Of a stretch of DNA of 64,000 bases, positions 21,899 to 32,501 are shown piece after piece. Within the stretch, counting starts at the first letter, position 1. Every line of letters starts with the position of its first letter. This stretch comes from Tillandsia leiboldiana. Lineage: Eukaryota; Streptophyta; Magnoliopsida; Poales; Bromeliaceae. The notes under the pieces were generated by a model. The model was given only the letters and a program-made list of their open reading frames with translations, made no database searches and was not told the DNA's origin. The stretch lies in contig CM055062.1 in NCBI GenBank assembly GCA_029204045.2, forward strand, positions 6,877,705-6,941,704. Reading direction: 5' to 3'. Both the position numbers and the translations under genes were made by a program.

Positions 21899-22999
21899 AT
21901 GTTGGGTGGAAGTGGTAATATTTATAGACCTCCTCTTTTTGATGGGACCAATTATGCTTATTGGAAAGTGCGGATGAGAGCTTTTCTCATCTCAATTGAT
22001 GAGCGGGTATGGCAAACCGCGGAAGACGGTTGGGTGCATCCTGTTGAGGAAGTAGGAAATTCTACTACCCCAAAACCTCGCTCTAGATGGTCCAAAGAGG
22101 AATTTGAAAGATCTTCTTACAATGGGAAAGGTATGAACGCTTTATTTAATTCTCTTTCCTCGACTGAGTTCACACGAATTTCCGCGTGTGAAACCGTGAA
22201 GGAAATTTGGGATATTCTCAAAATTACACATGAGGGTACTAATCTTGTAAAAATTCAAAAGCTCCAGATGCTTACAAGTCAATTTGATTCTATTCATATG
22301 GAAGAGCATGAATTGTTTACAGATTATTACACTAGACTTCAAGATGTAATAAATACATGTGCTAATTTAGGAGAAAAGATCCCGGAGTCAAAAATTGTAA
22401 GAAAGATACTTCGGACTCTTCCGGAACGGTTTAGGGCAAAGGTTACCGCCATTGAAACCGTTAGTCATCCGGATGAGATGAGTATAGAGGAATTAGTAGG
22501 TGCTTTGCAAACTTATGAAATGACTTTTCCTACTAATCAAGTTTCTTCCAAGTCTTCTTCTAAGCTTACAGGTATTGCATTCAAATCAACAAAGGAAGAA
22601 GATAGCGAATCAAGTTCCGACGATGAAATCTCTTTTGCCGATTTTGAAGAACAATTGGCGCGGATCGTAAAGAAATTTCGTCGGAAGTTTTGGAAGAATC
22701 GAACCGATGGATCTTCATCCACGAAATCTTCTAAAGGATCATCGGGTTCTAAATCCTCTAAACTCAAAAGCTTTGCAAAACCTTCTAAAGAAAAAGAAAA
22801 AGATGATTTCGAAGGGGAAATCCAATGCTATCGATGCAAAGGCTACGGCCATTTTTCAATGGATTGTCCTTCTAAGAAATCATATAAAAAGAAGGCTTTG
22901 CAAGCGAAAACTTGGGACGATTCTACTTCTAATGAATCAACCTCAAGTAAAGAGGAAAAAAATCGTTGCTTCTCATGCCTCTCATTTTCCCTCTTCTAA
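21899..22999 (+). CDS. gag: Sirevirus-type gag, first part (366 aa)
   Basis: It starts MLGGSGNIYRPPLFDGTNYA about 20 bases after the PBS, then shows the DUF4219/UBN2 Copia gag region (SYNGKGMNALFNSLSSTEFT, TLPERFRAKVTAIE), a Ser/Lys-rich linker and a canonical zinc knuckle C-X2-C-X4-H-X4-C (22826-22866). Gag forms the particle and binds RNA. The frame leaves the gag reading at an A7 run (22956-22962) and stops at 22999 after about 12 aberrant residues. Skipping one base at that run continues into the second frame, so either a one-base insertion or translational frameshifting separates the two. It is closely related to the K gag at 3088-4275. Confidence 0.85.
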   Translation: MLGGSGNIYRPPLFDGTNYAYWKVRMRAFLISIDERVWQTAEDGWVHPVEEVGNSTTPKPRSRWSKEEFERSSYNGKGMNALFNSLSSTEFTRISACETVKEIWDILKITHEGTNLVKIQKLQMLTSQFDSIHMEEHELFTDYYTRLQDVINTCANLGEKIPESKIVRKILRTLPERFRAKVTAIETVSHPDEMSIEELVGALQTYEMTFPTNQVSSKSSSKLTGIAFKSTKEEDSESSSDDEISFADFEEQLARIVKKFRRKFWKNRTDGSSSTKSSKGSSGSKSSKLKSFAKPSKEKEKDDFEGEIQCYRCKGYGHFSMDCPSKKSYKKKALQAKTWDDSTSNESTSSKEEKNRCFSCLSFSLF

Positions 23000-23639
23000 T
23001 AATTGTTTATCATCATTAGTCACTGACTCTACTCCTTTGATTTTGTATGAAACATCAACAACCGGCGGAGAGTCATCAAGTGAGGGGGAGTCGGACGAGG
23101 AAGAACTCGTTGAGGCATATCAACAACTTCTTGCGGAATCTAAGAAGATGGCCAAGCATATCAAGAAGTTGAGGAAGCAACGACTTGAGAATCAAGACGA
23201 GAATCATGCTTTAAAGATAAAACTTCATGATCTCGAGGAGGAACAAGGACGTTTATTGAATAACAATAAAATCCTCCAAGAAAAGCTAAACCAATCGGAG
23301 ACAAACGCTAAATCATATACGGACAAGATTGGTTTTCTAGAAAAACAGTTTGAGGAGATTCATGTCACCAACCAAGTATTGACCAAGCAAGTTCATGAAC
23401 TCAAATCCGACATACAAAGGCTTTCAACCGTTTCCAAGAAATTTGATTGTATATCCGGATTAGGTCAAACAAGCAAGGTTGGTTTGGGTTTTAAAAAGGA
23501 TCAAACTGTGCATGCTTCAAGTTCCACATTCAAATTGAGAGAAAGAACGTGTCACCTTTGTGGACTTGAAGGACATTTGGTGAAGGATTGCCCGAAAAAG
23601 AGAAAGAAGAATTCTTCGGCAACTTCATCTACGGAGTGA
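22962..23639 (+). CDS. gag: Sirevirus-type gag, second part: coiled coil and CCHC
   Basis: In the next frame the gag protein continues with an acidic stretch (GESSSEGESDEEELVEAYQQ), a long coiled coil (about 23125-23440, rich in Lys/Glu/Leu) and a second zinc knuckle, C-X2-C-X4-H-X4-C at 23550-23591, ending with a Lys-rich tail. Coiled coils C-terminal to the first knuckle are typical of Sirevirus gags. The frame has no start of its own near the junction, so expression depends on a shift at 22956-22962 or on the copy being a mutant. The stop is TGA at 23637-23639. Confidence 0.8.
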   Translation: MVASHASHFPSSNNCLSSLVTDSTPLILYETSTTGGESSSEGESDEEELVEAYQQLLAESKKMAKHIKKLRKQRLENQDENHALKIKLHDLEEEQGRLLNNNKILQEKLNQSETNAKSYTDKIGFLEKQFEEIHVTNQVLTKQVHELKSDIQRLSTVSKKFDCISGLGQTSKVGLGFKKDQTVHASSSTFKLRERTCHLCGLEGHLVKDCPKKRKKNSSATSSTE

Positions 23640-25481
23640 ACTCAACGGAATCAAAAGACACATCAAGTCAAAGGAGTTCACTCAACCCACCAAAGGTCCG
23701 AGCCACATCATCAATCATACAAGTGGATCACTGCGAGGCAAAGACCTAAGGTGGATCAACAGTCAAAGCGGACAACCCCCGGCCACAACGAATCAAGACA
23801 ACCCAAAATCCAGCGATTTTGGATTCGGAAAGGTGATATCTTTCCTTGTCTTAAGTTCTAATTAGCTTATGACTGTATGTAATGCTTTGATTGGTTTTCC
23901 CTTCATATCTTTCTTAATCTTTGCATTACATGTTTTCAATGCTCTTCGTTTTTATGTTTTGTTTTTAAACAAAAGGTTTTTAACGAACAAGTGCATTGAA
24001 TAAAAAAAAAAAAAAAAAAAAAAGGGTTTTCACTTTCATTCACTCGAAATTAATTTTATATGGATTATCAACTTTACTTCATAATCATAATCTTGAAGAT
24101 ACTTCATTATAGGAGTTTTTGATATTATAAGCATCAAATTTTAGAAATCATGTGTGATCTTCAGATGCTTAATCTATCTCGGTTGTGTGAGTTCTTTGTG
24201 ATAAACATGAGACAACCGATTGACTAAAATTTGGGATTTAATTCTTTCACGTAAGAGATTGCCTTCTTACAAGGGTAAATAATTGAATTATGAAAGATGT
24301 GGAAAGAGTTACATCCGAAAGGAGTGTGAAAACTACCACCACATGCTGGAAAGAGCTCCCACCCCGGTCGTCCGGTTTGTGTGTGAAGCTACCACATGTT
24401 ATGGATGCTTAATAGTATTTTTTGAGAAAATCTTTAGTTGAAGCATTTGGAGATTTATATGCAAAACTCTTATATTTTGAACAATCTCCTGGTTGGTATA
24501 AGGTGGGATAGTTGAAAGATGCTCAAAGAGCCACCCTTAGGTATTTTAGTGCTTATCTCAAATTTGAAAGGGTAAGAAATCAAATTGATGTCATTTGGAA
24601 ATCTCTGTAAGTCATCTTTGTACATCCGTTACATCTTGATAGACTTTGGATCTCAAGATTATTTTTGATGACTTGTGTTTGATGAATATAACATGAAAAA
24701 CGGTTTATAATGTTTTACCTTTATTTTTCATGATTTTGGAGTAAATCTTTTTAATTTTGTGAAATTAATTGGATTGAATGACATCTATGTGAATTCATTG
24801 TTTTTCAAAGCACTTAAATGGATTTCTTGATGGAATACAAATCGGTATTTGAAAAGATTCCAAAATCTGGATTTGTTTCAAGAAATTATTTGATTTTTGC
24901 TTTCTGGTACAGGTACGCAATCTGCATTTTTGTTATATACCGGAACTGAGCTTTTATCTCTCTTTCTCTATGAACTAATGCTGTTAGTGATTTCCTTTTG
25001 TCTAGTATGTTCACTATTTGACAATTTGTGACAAAAAGGTGGAGAAGAGAGATAGGGGGAGACAGAGATGAGATCATCGAGATAGGGGGAGAACGGAAAA
25101 TGAGAACGGAAAATGATGATCGTATCACAAAGGGGGAGAACATGGAGAACATGTTAGAGATGCTCAAGATAGGGGGAGACAAAGGAAAAACAAAAGAACC
25201 AAAAGGAAGACGGATCAAATGTAGGATTCTGATTTCTAACGACTAACGTTTGATTTCGTTTGGAGTTTTGTTTTGCAGGAATTACATCACTTTAAGACTC
25301 CAAGTCCTAAGTCATAGAGTATGTTCTAGGACTGTTTGGTTCAAATGTAATTTTGTATTTATTGGATCTTTCACGCAAAGAAAATCAATGTTTTGGTGAT
25401 GACATTGACTTTCGATTTTTTGGTTTAAGATGAGTGACTTGAGCGCTTTTATGTATTTTTGGGTTTTGTCACGAAATTGCC
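23640..25481 (+). other. Non-coding region of L between gag and PPT
   Basis: No pol motif and no long frame is present. It includes an A-run (24001-24023) and four copies of AGGGGGAGA (25054, 25084, 25131, 25171) that copy the core of the true PPT. In an autonomous Sirevirus the pol genes would sit here. Confidence 0.75.
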
Positions 25482-25493
25482 AAAGGGGGAGAT
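25482..25493 (+). other. Polypurine tract of element L
   Basis: AAAGGGGGAGAT directly abuts the 3' LTR start TGTTACGG. It should prime plus-strand synthesis. Confidence 0.9.
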
Positions 25494-26886
25494 TGTTACG
25501 GCATTTTGGTGTTGGCATATTTCGTGAGTCAAGTCAGTGAGTTGAGTCGGAGTCTTAAAGGGATCAAATTGTCAATCAGCATTCAAAGACTTAGAGAAGA
25601 TTCAACAAGAGCTCAAGTTGACACTCAGTGTCTTGAGTCTTGAAGATTGAAGTTGAAGAATTGTGGATCAGTTACATCAATCTCAAGAAGAAAGTATTCA
25701 AGAGGATCAGGTATGTTTAACTAAATAATTGTGGTGATCCGAATACTTTCTTATAGTGTAGAAACACTTGGATGAACTTTTAATTGCATAATAATCAAAA
25801 ACTGGTGTTCGGACTTGTTCAGGATCCGGATCAGAGCCAACGATCCGGATCCCGAAGGTTGTTGCTTCATACAAGACTTCGATCCGGATCCATGCAATTT
25901 CCGATCCGGATCCCGAATGTTAAGTTTTCTGATTTGTATGAACGATCCGGATCGGGCAATGCAATCCGGATCCCGAACCATGGTATTTCTGGAATCGTCA
26001 ATCTCGTTACGACGATCCGGATCGCAGTAAATCCGATCCGGATCGCCGTCCTGAAAATTTCCAGATAAGGTATGTTTTTGATTCTTATCTCTTTCCAAAG
26101 GTTTCTAAACTATAAATAGACACTTAGGGTTTCTCAAAAACGTGGGTTCTCTACCGATTAATTTATAAAACACTTGAGAGCAACCCTAGAGGCTAGGTTT
26201 TCTTTGTTCTTCTTAATAGCCTCTTTTAGGTCAATTCGACGGTTCTTCCAATATCTATCTTTTGTCGAATTGATCTAATCTTTGCTTAGAGATTTTTCCC
26301 ATGGATCTTCATTGATAATCTAAGCAAAGGATCACCATCGAAGTCAATATTCTTATCGACTGAGTTTGCGTCGTGGATTCGACGTGGCATCGTGGATTCG
26401 GTGTGCTAAAGGCGTTTCGTGGATTCGAAACGTGTGCTCGTGGATTCGAGTGGCGTTCGTGGATTCGAACGTGTGCAGTGGACGTGCAAAATCGGTGGAG
26501 CGCGAGGTCCAAGAAATTGAAGGAGGGGTTAAATCCGTGGAGACGGTAATCACCTTGTTATTCTTCTTTTCTTAGGGATTGTTATTGCGTGGATATCCAA
26601 CCGGTCAGCGCAAGGTCCGAAGAAGCTGAATGAGGGGTTTGAGTCCGTGGAGTCGGTAATCACCTTGTTATTCTTCTATTCTTATTGGATTGTTATTGCG
26701 TGTTGGTCCCGTGGTTTTTCTCCTGGATTGGAGTTTCCACGTAAATCTTGGTGTGCTGTTTTTATTTTCCGCATTGGTTTTTATTTTGCACTGAGATTGA
26801 GTTTTTAAGTATTACACCTATTCACCCCCCCTCTAGTTGTTTGATAGTACCTATTTAGATCCTTGTGGATCCTTAATAACTCTACA
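25494..26886 (+). repeat. 3' LTR of element L
   Basis: It is the same length as the 5' LTR. Differences seen by eye are single bases near 26252, 26297, 26413, two near 26629, and near 26700, 26754 and 26769. The target duplication GGGCG follows. Confidence 0.95.
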
Positions 26887-29499
26887 GGGCGGGCCACGTG
26901 GCGGCCCTGGGTTGGATGGTCCATGTGGGCGCGGCGCACGCAACGTGGGGAATAGGTCGGGGCAGTTGGGGCAAGTGCGGAGTGGGTGACCGCCGTACGC
27001 GGGTGCCACGTGGCGCCCGGCGATTGGCCGGCGCCACCCACCGCACCCTTCTCGGTTGGGCCACGTGGCGCCTTTCCGCTGGCTCCGCACGCTGTCCGCT
27101 ATTCGGGGGACACGTGTCGGAGCCAGGAGGATTCGGGCGTGTCTCATGGGCCGGGCCGGGGGGCGTTTCGGGCTACTGTAGCCGCCCGAAACGCCCGGGC
27201 GCCCGAATCTTGGGCCCGAAAGCCCATTAAGGTGGGTTTTCGGCATTTTTTTTCGTGTGGGCCTATAAATAGGCCCTTTGCTTGGGCTTTTTGACCCTTT
27301 TCCCGAGCTCTTAACCTCCTAAGTCCTTTAGCAACTTTGTTCATATTCCTGTGCTGCATCTTGTGAGGGAAGCTCGGAATTTTTGGAGGCCGCGGCATTG
27401 ACGACTTCGCACCATAGCGCAGAGCGACGTTCTTTCATCGGAGGCCCGTTATCGTCGCATTTCGGTCTGCGAGGTCCACGGAGCCACTCCGACAGTATTT
27501 TTGGATGATTTTTGTGGCAGGGGATTCAAGAGAGGTAGGCCTTCGATTTTCGTGTTGATCATCTTGCTTCATTCTGAATTCTTGGCACAGTTTACAAGAC
27601 ATTTCTAAGCCCCTGTTTTGCTGGTAATTCTTCTGGACAGCAGAGCCTTCTCAGATTTTTATCTCTGCACTCGGGTATCGGAATTCGACGTTTGAGGACT
27701 CGATTGATATCTACACATCGCAAGGATCACCGTCATATTTTTACTGGAATTTTTGGAATTTACCTCGAAGGTGATAATAATGCTTCTTTGGGACTAAAAT
27801 TTCAGCAAAACTGTACACTTGGAATTTTGTATTGTTAGTAATGTTTGGGCTATATCTTTGTACCCAGGAGGAATTTTCGGGTGTTTCTGAACCCGTTGGA
27901 GTTGGGGGAAATTGGAGTGTTATTCCGGGTATTTTCAGCTTTTGGACTTTGGACAGTTTAGCACTTCCAGGTGGGTTGCTTCACCTCCAAAATCAATGGA
28001 CTATCTACTAATTCTATTATATAAGGAACATGCATGTTATGAGATGGATTAGAATGCTTGTTAGAGAGAGAGAGATGTCATCTTTTCTGTGTTATTATTG
28101 TTATCCTGTTGGTTATTGTTCCCTGATCCTGCTTTAGTTAAACTAATTGCTATTATTGGAACTTGTCCTAGCACCCTGTCATATGTTGCATGTGTAACCA
28201 GACTAGTAGAAAACTCTCACTTGGGCTAGGTTTATTTATGTTCTAGACATCCACACATTATACTCTATTCCTGGACATAGTGTTATCCTCACCCGGGTAG
28301 TGGGCCGAGTGGTCGAGATTCTTCTTAGTGTGGGATGCATGTTACACTCGTGCTTGGGAGCAGAGTGGAGTCTGGTAGTTGTAGCTAGTCTTTTATCTGT
28401 GGCGGGAGCCGTTTGGGTGAACGGTAGTCCCGGAATGTCTTGTTCTTTATTTCTTATGTCGTCACTGTGTTAGTGGCAGCAGTATACCAGTGATAGCAGG
28501 ACCTTGAACCCAGAACCTTTTTGGACACACATGATTTTAGTCAACCAAAGTTTTTCTTCCAAACATCGAAGGGTCGCCGGAGTCTGTTCTTGTTTGATTG
28601 GACAAAGGTATTAGCCCATCGGGGTTTGGAAATAAAACTTGTTTTCTACCTGTTTTTTCTAAAAGAACTAAAAATCATTAAAAATGGGTTTTCCTCAAAT
28701 CCAAATGGTTTTTCAAAAAGGAACCACTTTTAGTCCTCACCCCGCGTGGGTTTGAGTGAAAAATGGTTTTCAGTAATAAATGTCACATTTTTTCCTCTAA
28801 ACTTCCCCACTCGAGAGGGTTCGAGTGGTCTGGGTTCTAAGGGCTGCCTTTTTTTTTTGGTCGAGAACAACGAGAGGCTATGCCTAGAGCCTGTTCTTGT
28901 TTGATTTTGGTTGTAGGTTCTAGCCCTTTGGGGTTCCCGGACCCTTCATTGTTGTCGGATGTGGAGTGTACCCAGCTAGTGAGTTTGCATGTCGAGTTGA
29001 TGTTCTTTTAGGGAGCCGTTGGGTTGACAGCGGTCCTGACTTTTTGAGTGTTTTCTGTGAGTGAGTTTGAGAGGTGACTTGGGTACTATCGATCTTGTTG
29101 ATCGTGGATTGGACTATAGCCTGCATGAGCCATATTGAGCTCGACAGAGATGCGCGGATACTTTCCTCGGTAGGGTCGCGCCCCTCGTGTGCCACTCCCG
29201 AGTTGGGCCTGTTACTTTGCTATCGTGACTTGTCGACGCAGTCCCTCTGGCTGGGCCAGTTTTGGCAGTCACGGACGCCCTACGGTAGATCCGTCCTCTT
29301 GTGGATGTGCGGCAGTAGGTGGGCGCAGGTTTGACTGGACCCCATGTGGCAGTCAGTGTAGATTGGGTTATTATATTTGAGAGTTAGTAGATGCATCATG
29401 TTTCCATCTGTTCCACTTCTTGAGCATTTTTGGGTTATTATATTTGAGAGTTAGTAGATGCATCATGTTTCCATCTGTTCCACTTCTTTAGGATTTATG

Positions 29500-29703
29500 C
29501 TAACATGATCAAATTGCATTCAGGAGCATTAAAGGGCATTCCATAAATTTTGGAGAAATTCCAACCCACCTGAAACGCTTTCCGCAGGCATCGCTGAAGT
29601 CGGTGAAGCGCCGAAATCTCAAACTGACGAAACTCCGAAAATCTAGCCGCGCGCGCACACACTGCCGCAACAACGAAAAAATCCCCGGAAACTCGAACAA
29701 AGC
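29500..29703. repeat. LTR-like flank left of element H, origin uncertain
   Basis: There is no coding sequence. With 39905-40622 it formed the pre-insertion target of H, since the AAAGC duplication joins them. It may be the outer part of the F-family LTR that continues at 46571-46704 and 52132-53208, by position and GC-rich composition only. Confidence 0.35.
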
Positions 29704-32270
29704 TGTAAGACCCGACCTTTATTTGAGCTTTTCCCCATTTTATATCACTTTTGACGGTCGGACAGAGGGTTTATTTTTTTCGTGTTTTTACGGACAGTCC
29801 GTCGGGGCTCGCGGGCATTTTTAGGCGGAAGAGCTCGCGAAACGGAGAACGGGAGTGCAGTCGGATTCGAATTCCGACTTCCGGTTCTCCCAGAATTAAT
29901 TTTTCAAAGTTGGACCCCCTTTTTGGTGCTCCGGGAACCATGCTGGTGACTTGCACGGAAATCGAGGTAATCCAGACCCCCATATTTGATTTGTCTGTGG
30001 TGTTGGGTGGTGACTCGGGGATTTAACCCTTCGACCCGCTTGGCTTCTTAATCCGGTTAGGTCAGAGGATTTGATTTAAAGGGAAAAGCGAGAAGAGATA
30101 AGGATCCCCACCCCTACGTGATTTGGACGTTCGAGCAAGGAGAGGAAGAGGAACCCTATTTTTCCCCGCTTGCGGTCCAAGGTGCGGCGCAAAGCTTCTT
30201 CGGGGATCTCCGGACGAAGGCGGGCAATCCCTCTTCCTCCATTTTTCCCTCGCGAATCAAGGTGAGTTTTTGGGAGGTTTCTTGATTTACGTTTTTCTGT
30301 AAGGGATCGTTTCGTGGGGTGGGTGATCGGGGGTTTTAGCCGCCGCCGCCGCCGCGCGGGCCGCCTGCAGGTGGGGGCGCCGCGCGGCAGGCGCGCCGCG
30401 CGGGCACCGCCCGCTGGCTGGCACCACGCGGACAGGGGCCGCGTGGGCCGCCTGCAGGCGGGGCGCCGCGCTGCAGGTACGCTGCGCGGGCATCGCTCGC
30501 AGGCCGGCACCGCGCGGACAGGTGCCACGAGGGCCGCCTGTAGGCGGGGCGCCGCGCGGCAGACGCGCCGCGCGGGCACCGCCCGCAGGCTGGCACCGCG
30601 CGGACAGGTGCCGCGCGGGCCGCCTGCAAGCGGGGCACCGCGCGGCAAGCACGCCGTGCGGGCGGCGCCTGCGGGAGGGCACCGCGCGGGCTGGGGCCGC
30701 ACGGGCCACCGGCAGGCCGCACGCCGCGCGGCAAGCGCGCCGTCAGGCCACCGCAACGGGTTGGGGCCGTTGGGGCTGTGCGCAGACGGAGTGCGTACCG
30801 CACGGGTCGGTGTCGTGCGGGGAACCCCGCCGCGCGGAGTCCGGGGATCATGTCAGTCGTCGGTTTCGGTAGGGAGTCGGTGTCCGTGTTCGGATCCTTT
30901 AGTCTTGACACACCTTTGTTTCCTTCAGGAGTACGGGACGGTGTAGGAAACAGGCGCACGGTCACGGACGAGCCGAGCTCCGGACGACACACACGAGGTG
31001 GGTACTTCTCCGGGGATTTCGAGGATTGGCATGTATTAATAGGAATAACATATCGGGGCAAGGTGTATAGTATGTGGATCTTATGATTATCTGACTAACC
31101 CTGTTGCATTATTATTACTTACTACCGATATGAGGCTCTTGTTTTGCTACACGCACACCGGCGGTTTGGCCACCGCGAGGGTGTGCTTTTCCGGAAAAGT
31201 GGTACGTTGACCCGGGTACCCCACGTGACGGTGACGTTAGGAAATGGGGCCCTCATAGGTGGGGGGTGTGAGCGGTGATGCCGAGGCAGGTGCTCGGCGG
31301 CCGAGGCAGGTGCTCGGCGGGGGACACCGGGGCAGGGGCTCGGTGCGGTGATCGGGAAAGGTGCCCGGTTTTGCTTGGTGCAGGGTGTGATTGTTGTTGA
31401 CGGTGTTTGAGGAGGACAGTTGCTCTGGTTACCGTGGTTTGCCTTATTTTAGCCTCTTTGCACTTTATGTTATTTCTAGTCACTGACTTCCCACTCCGTG
31501 ACAGGTTCGTCCAGGGGCGAGTGTTAGGGCACCGGTGAGGCCGCGAGGGTGCTGTTCTGACATTTAGCGGCTTCAGACACAGTGACTCTTCTTTCCCTTT
31601 TTCTTTTTTTACTCATGTTAGTTAGTCATGGATTGCGATACCCCCGTGGGATCGAAGTGGATGTTGCCTCTTCTTTCATAATTGCGAATGGATGTTGTTC
31701 CTCTCCTTACTTGGCTGTTTTTAAACTACGTGAAAAACAAAGAAAACCGTTTGCGAAAACCGCTTTTAAAACGTGGGTGTCGTGTGGGCACCGGTTTTTA
31801 AAAACCTTGTGGAATTTATGTGGTTTCGAACTAGTTTTACAAAATTCGGCACCGGATGGGTGCCGTTTTTCAAAATTCTGTGGATTTATGTGGCTTTGAA
31901 ACAGATTTTCTAAAACAACGGCGTCGAGTGGGCGCCGCTTTCAAAACCCTGTGATTATTTATCCTTTCAAATCGACGGCCTCTATGTTAGATGTTGAAAC
32001 TAGTAGTTCATGTGAAATGAATGGTTGTATCGGTTCGAGACTCCAACTAATGTGGTTAAAGACTATATGTGATGTACTTTGTGATGCACTTTGTAGTTAA
32101 GACGCCGTGCATATACAAAGGAGACTCTGCCCGTTTGCAGAGTGAATTTGTATATGTGGCGGGTCTGGGCGCGCGCCGGGGAGTAATGGTTTTCAAAAAT
32201 ATATATATATAGCTGAATTGGGAGCATCGGTGGCTCCTCTTCCGCGCGTTCGAACCCCCGGGGCGTGACA
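29704..32270 (+). repeat. 5' LTR of element H
   Basis: It contains a GC-rich tandem array with units of about 86 bp (about 30350-30700, four copies marked by GGGCCGCCTGCAGGCGG), a segment near 30190-30350 absent from the 3' LTR, a hairpin (32110-32156) and the terminal CGGGGCGTGACA. Long open frames on both strands of the array are compositional. Confidence 0.95.
32110..32156 (+). promoter_or_regulatory. Covarying hairpin near LTR 3' end, H 5' LTR
   Basis: CATATACAAA (32110-32119) pairs exactly with TTTGTATATG (32147-32156). Inside, CTCTGC pairs with GCAGAG around the loop CCGTTT. The family G copy (62171-62217, minus strand) keeps the loop and internal bulge and changes both stem sides (AA to GG, TT to CC). 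It lies 114 nt before the LTR end. Confidence 0.7.
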
Positions 32271-32278
32271 GATTAAGA

Positions 32279-32289
32279 TGGTATCAGAG
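32279..32289 (+). other. Primer binding site of element H
   Basis: TGGTATCAGAG starts nine bases after the LTR end and matches the initiator-Met tRNA 3' end. Confidence 0.85.
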
Positions 32290-32501
32290 AGGTAAACTTT
32301 AACCACAATAGTCGGGGCCTAACATCCACGGGGCGCAACATACTAACTACTGATTAATAAAGTGAACTTGGGGTAGACAAGTAGAACGCGAGTGCTCATG
32401 GGGGAGGGGGAAATGGGTGTTTTTCTTCCTTTTAGGGCCAGCGTTTGCAGTGGTACTTTAGGTTAAACTAGAAGTAACTGGTTTGTGCTTGTGTTCAGAT
32501 C

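Larger units (their letters stand above)
20471..26886 (+). mobile_element. Complete gag-only Sirevirus-type element (element L)
   Basis: This 6416-bp element has two 1393-bp LTRs with about eight differences between them by eye, a 5-bp target duplication (GGGCG), an initiator-Met PBS (21866-21876) and a polypurine tract (25482-25493). The only gene is gag, in two overlapping frames. No protease, integrase, RT or RNase H is present; about 1.85 kb of non-coding DNA separates gag from the PPT. This is the layout of terminal-repeat retrotransposons with a GAG domain (TR-GAG), which need a helper for reverse transcription and integration. Near-identical LTRs point to a recent insertion. Confidence 0.93.
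20064..29500 (+). mobile_element. E-family gypsy LTR split by Sirevirus L
   Basis: LTR sequence begins TGTCGGGCCCGC at 20064, comparable with the reverse-strand LTR start TGTGAGGACCCG at 52131. It runs to 20470 and resumes at 26892. The second part matches the E LTR, for example 28500-28540 against 50225-50250 and the shared block near 29100-29350 and 6355-6580. It fades out near 29500 before the usual CGGGGC end, so the LTR is truncated. It is gene-free; open frames in the GC-rich part (26880-27300) are compositional. The right limit is approximate. Confidence 0.65.

Noticed and set aside
30076..31061. Overlapping 200-240 residue frames in the H 5' LTR
   Set aside because: They lie in GC-rich repeat units, are open on both strands at once, and are not conserved in the 3' LTR.
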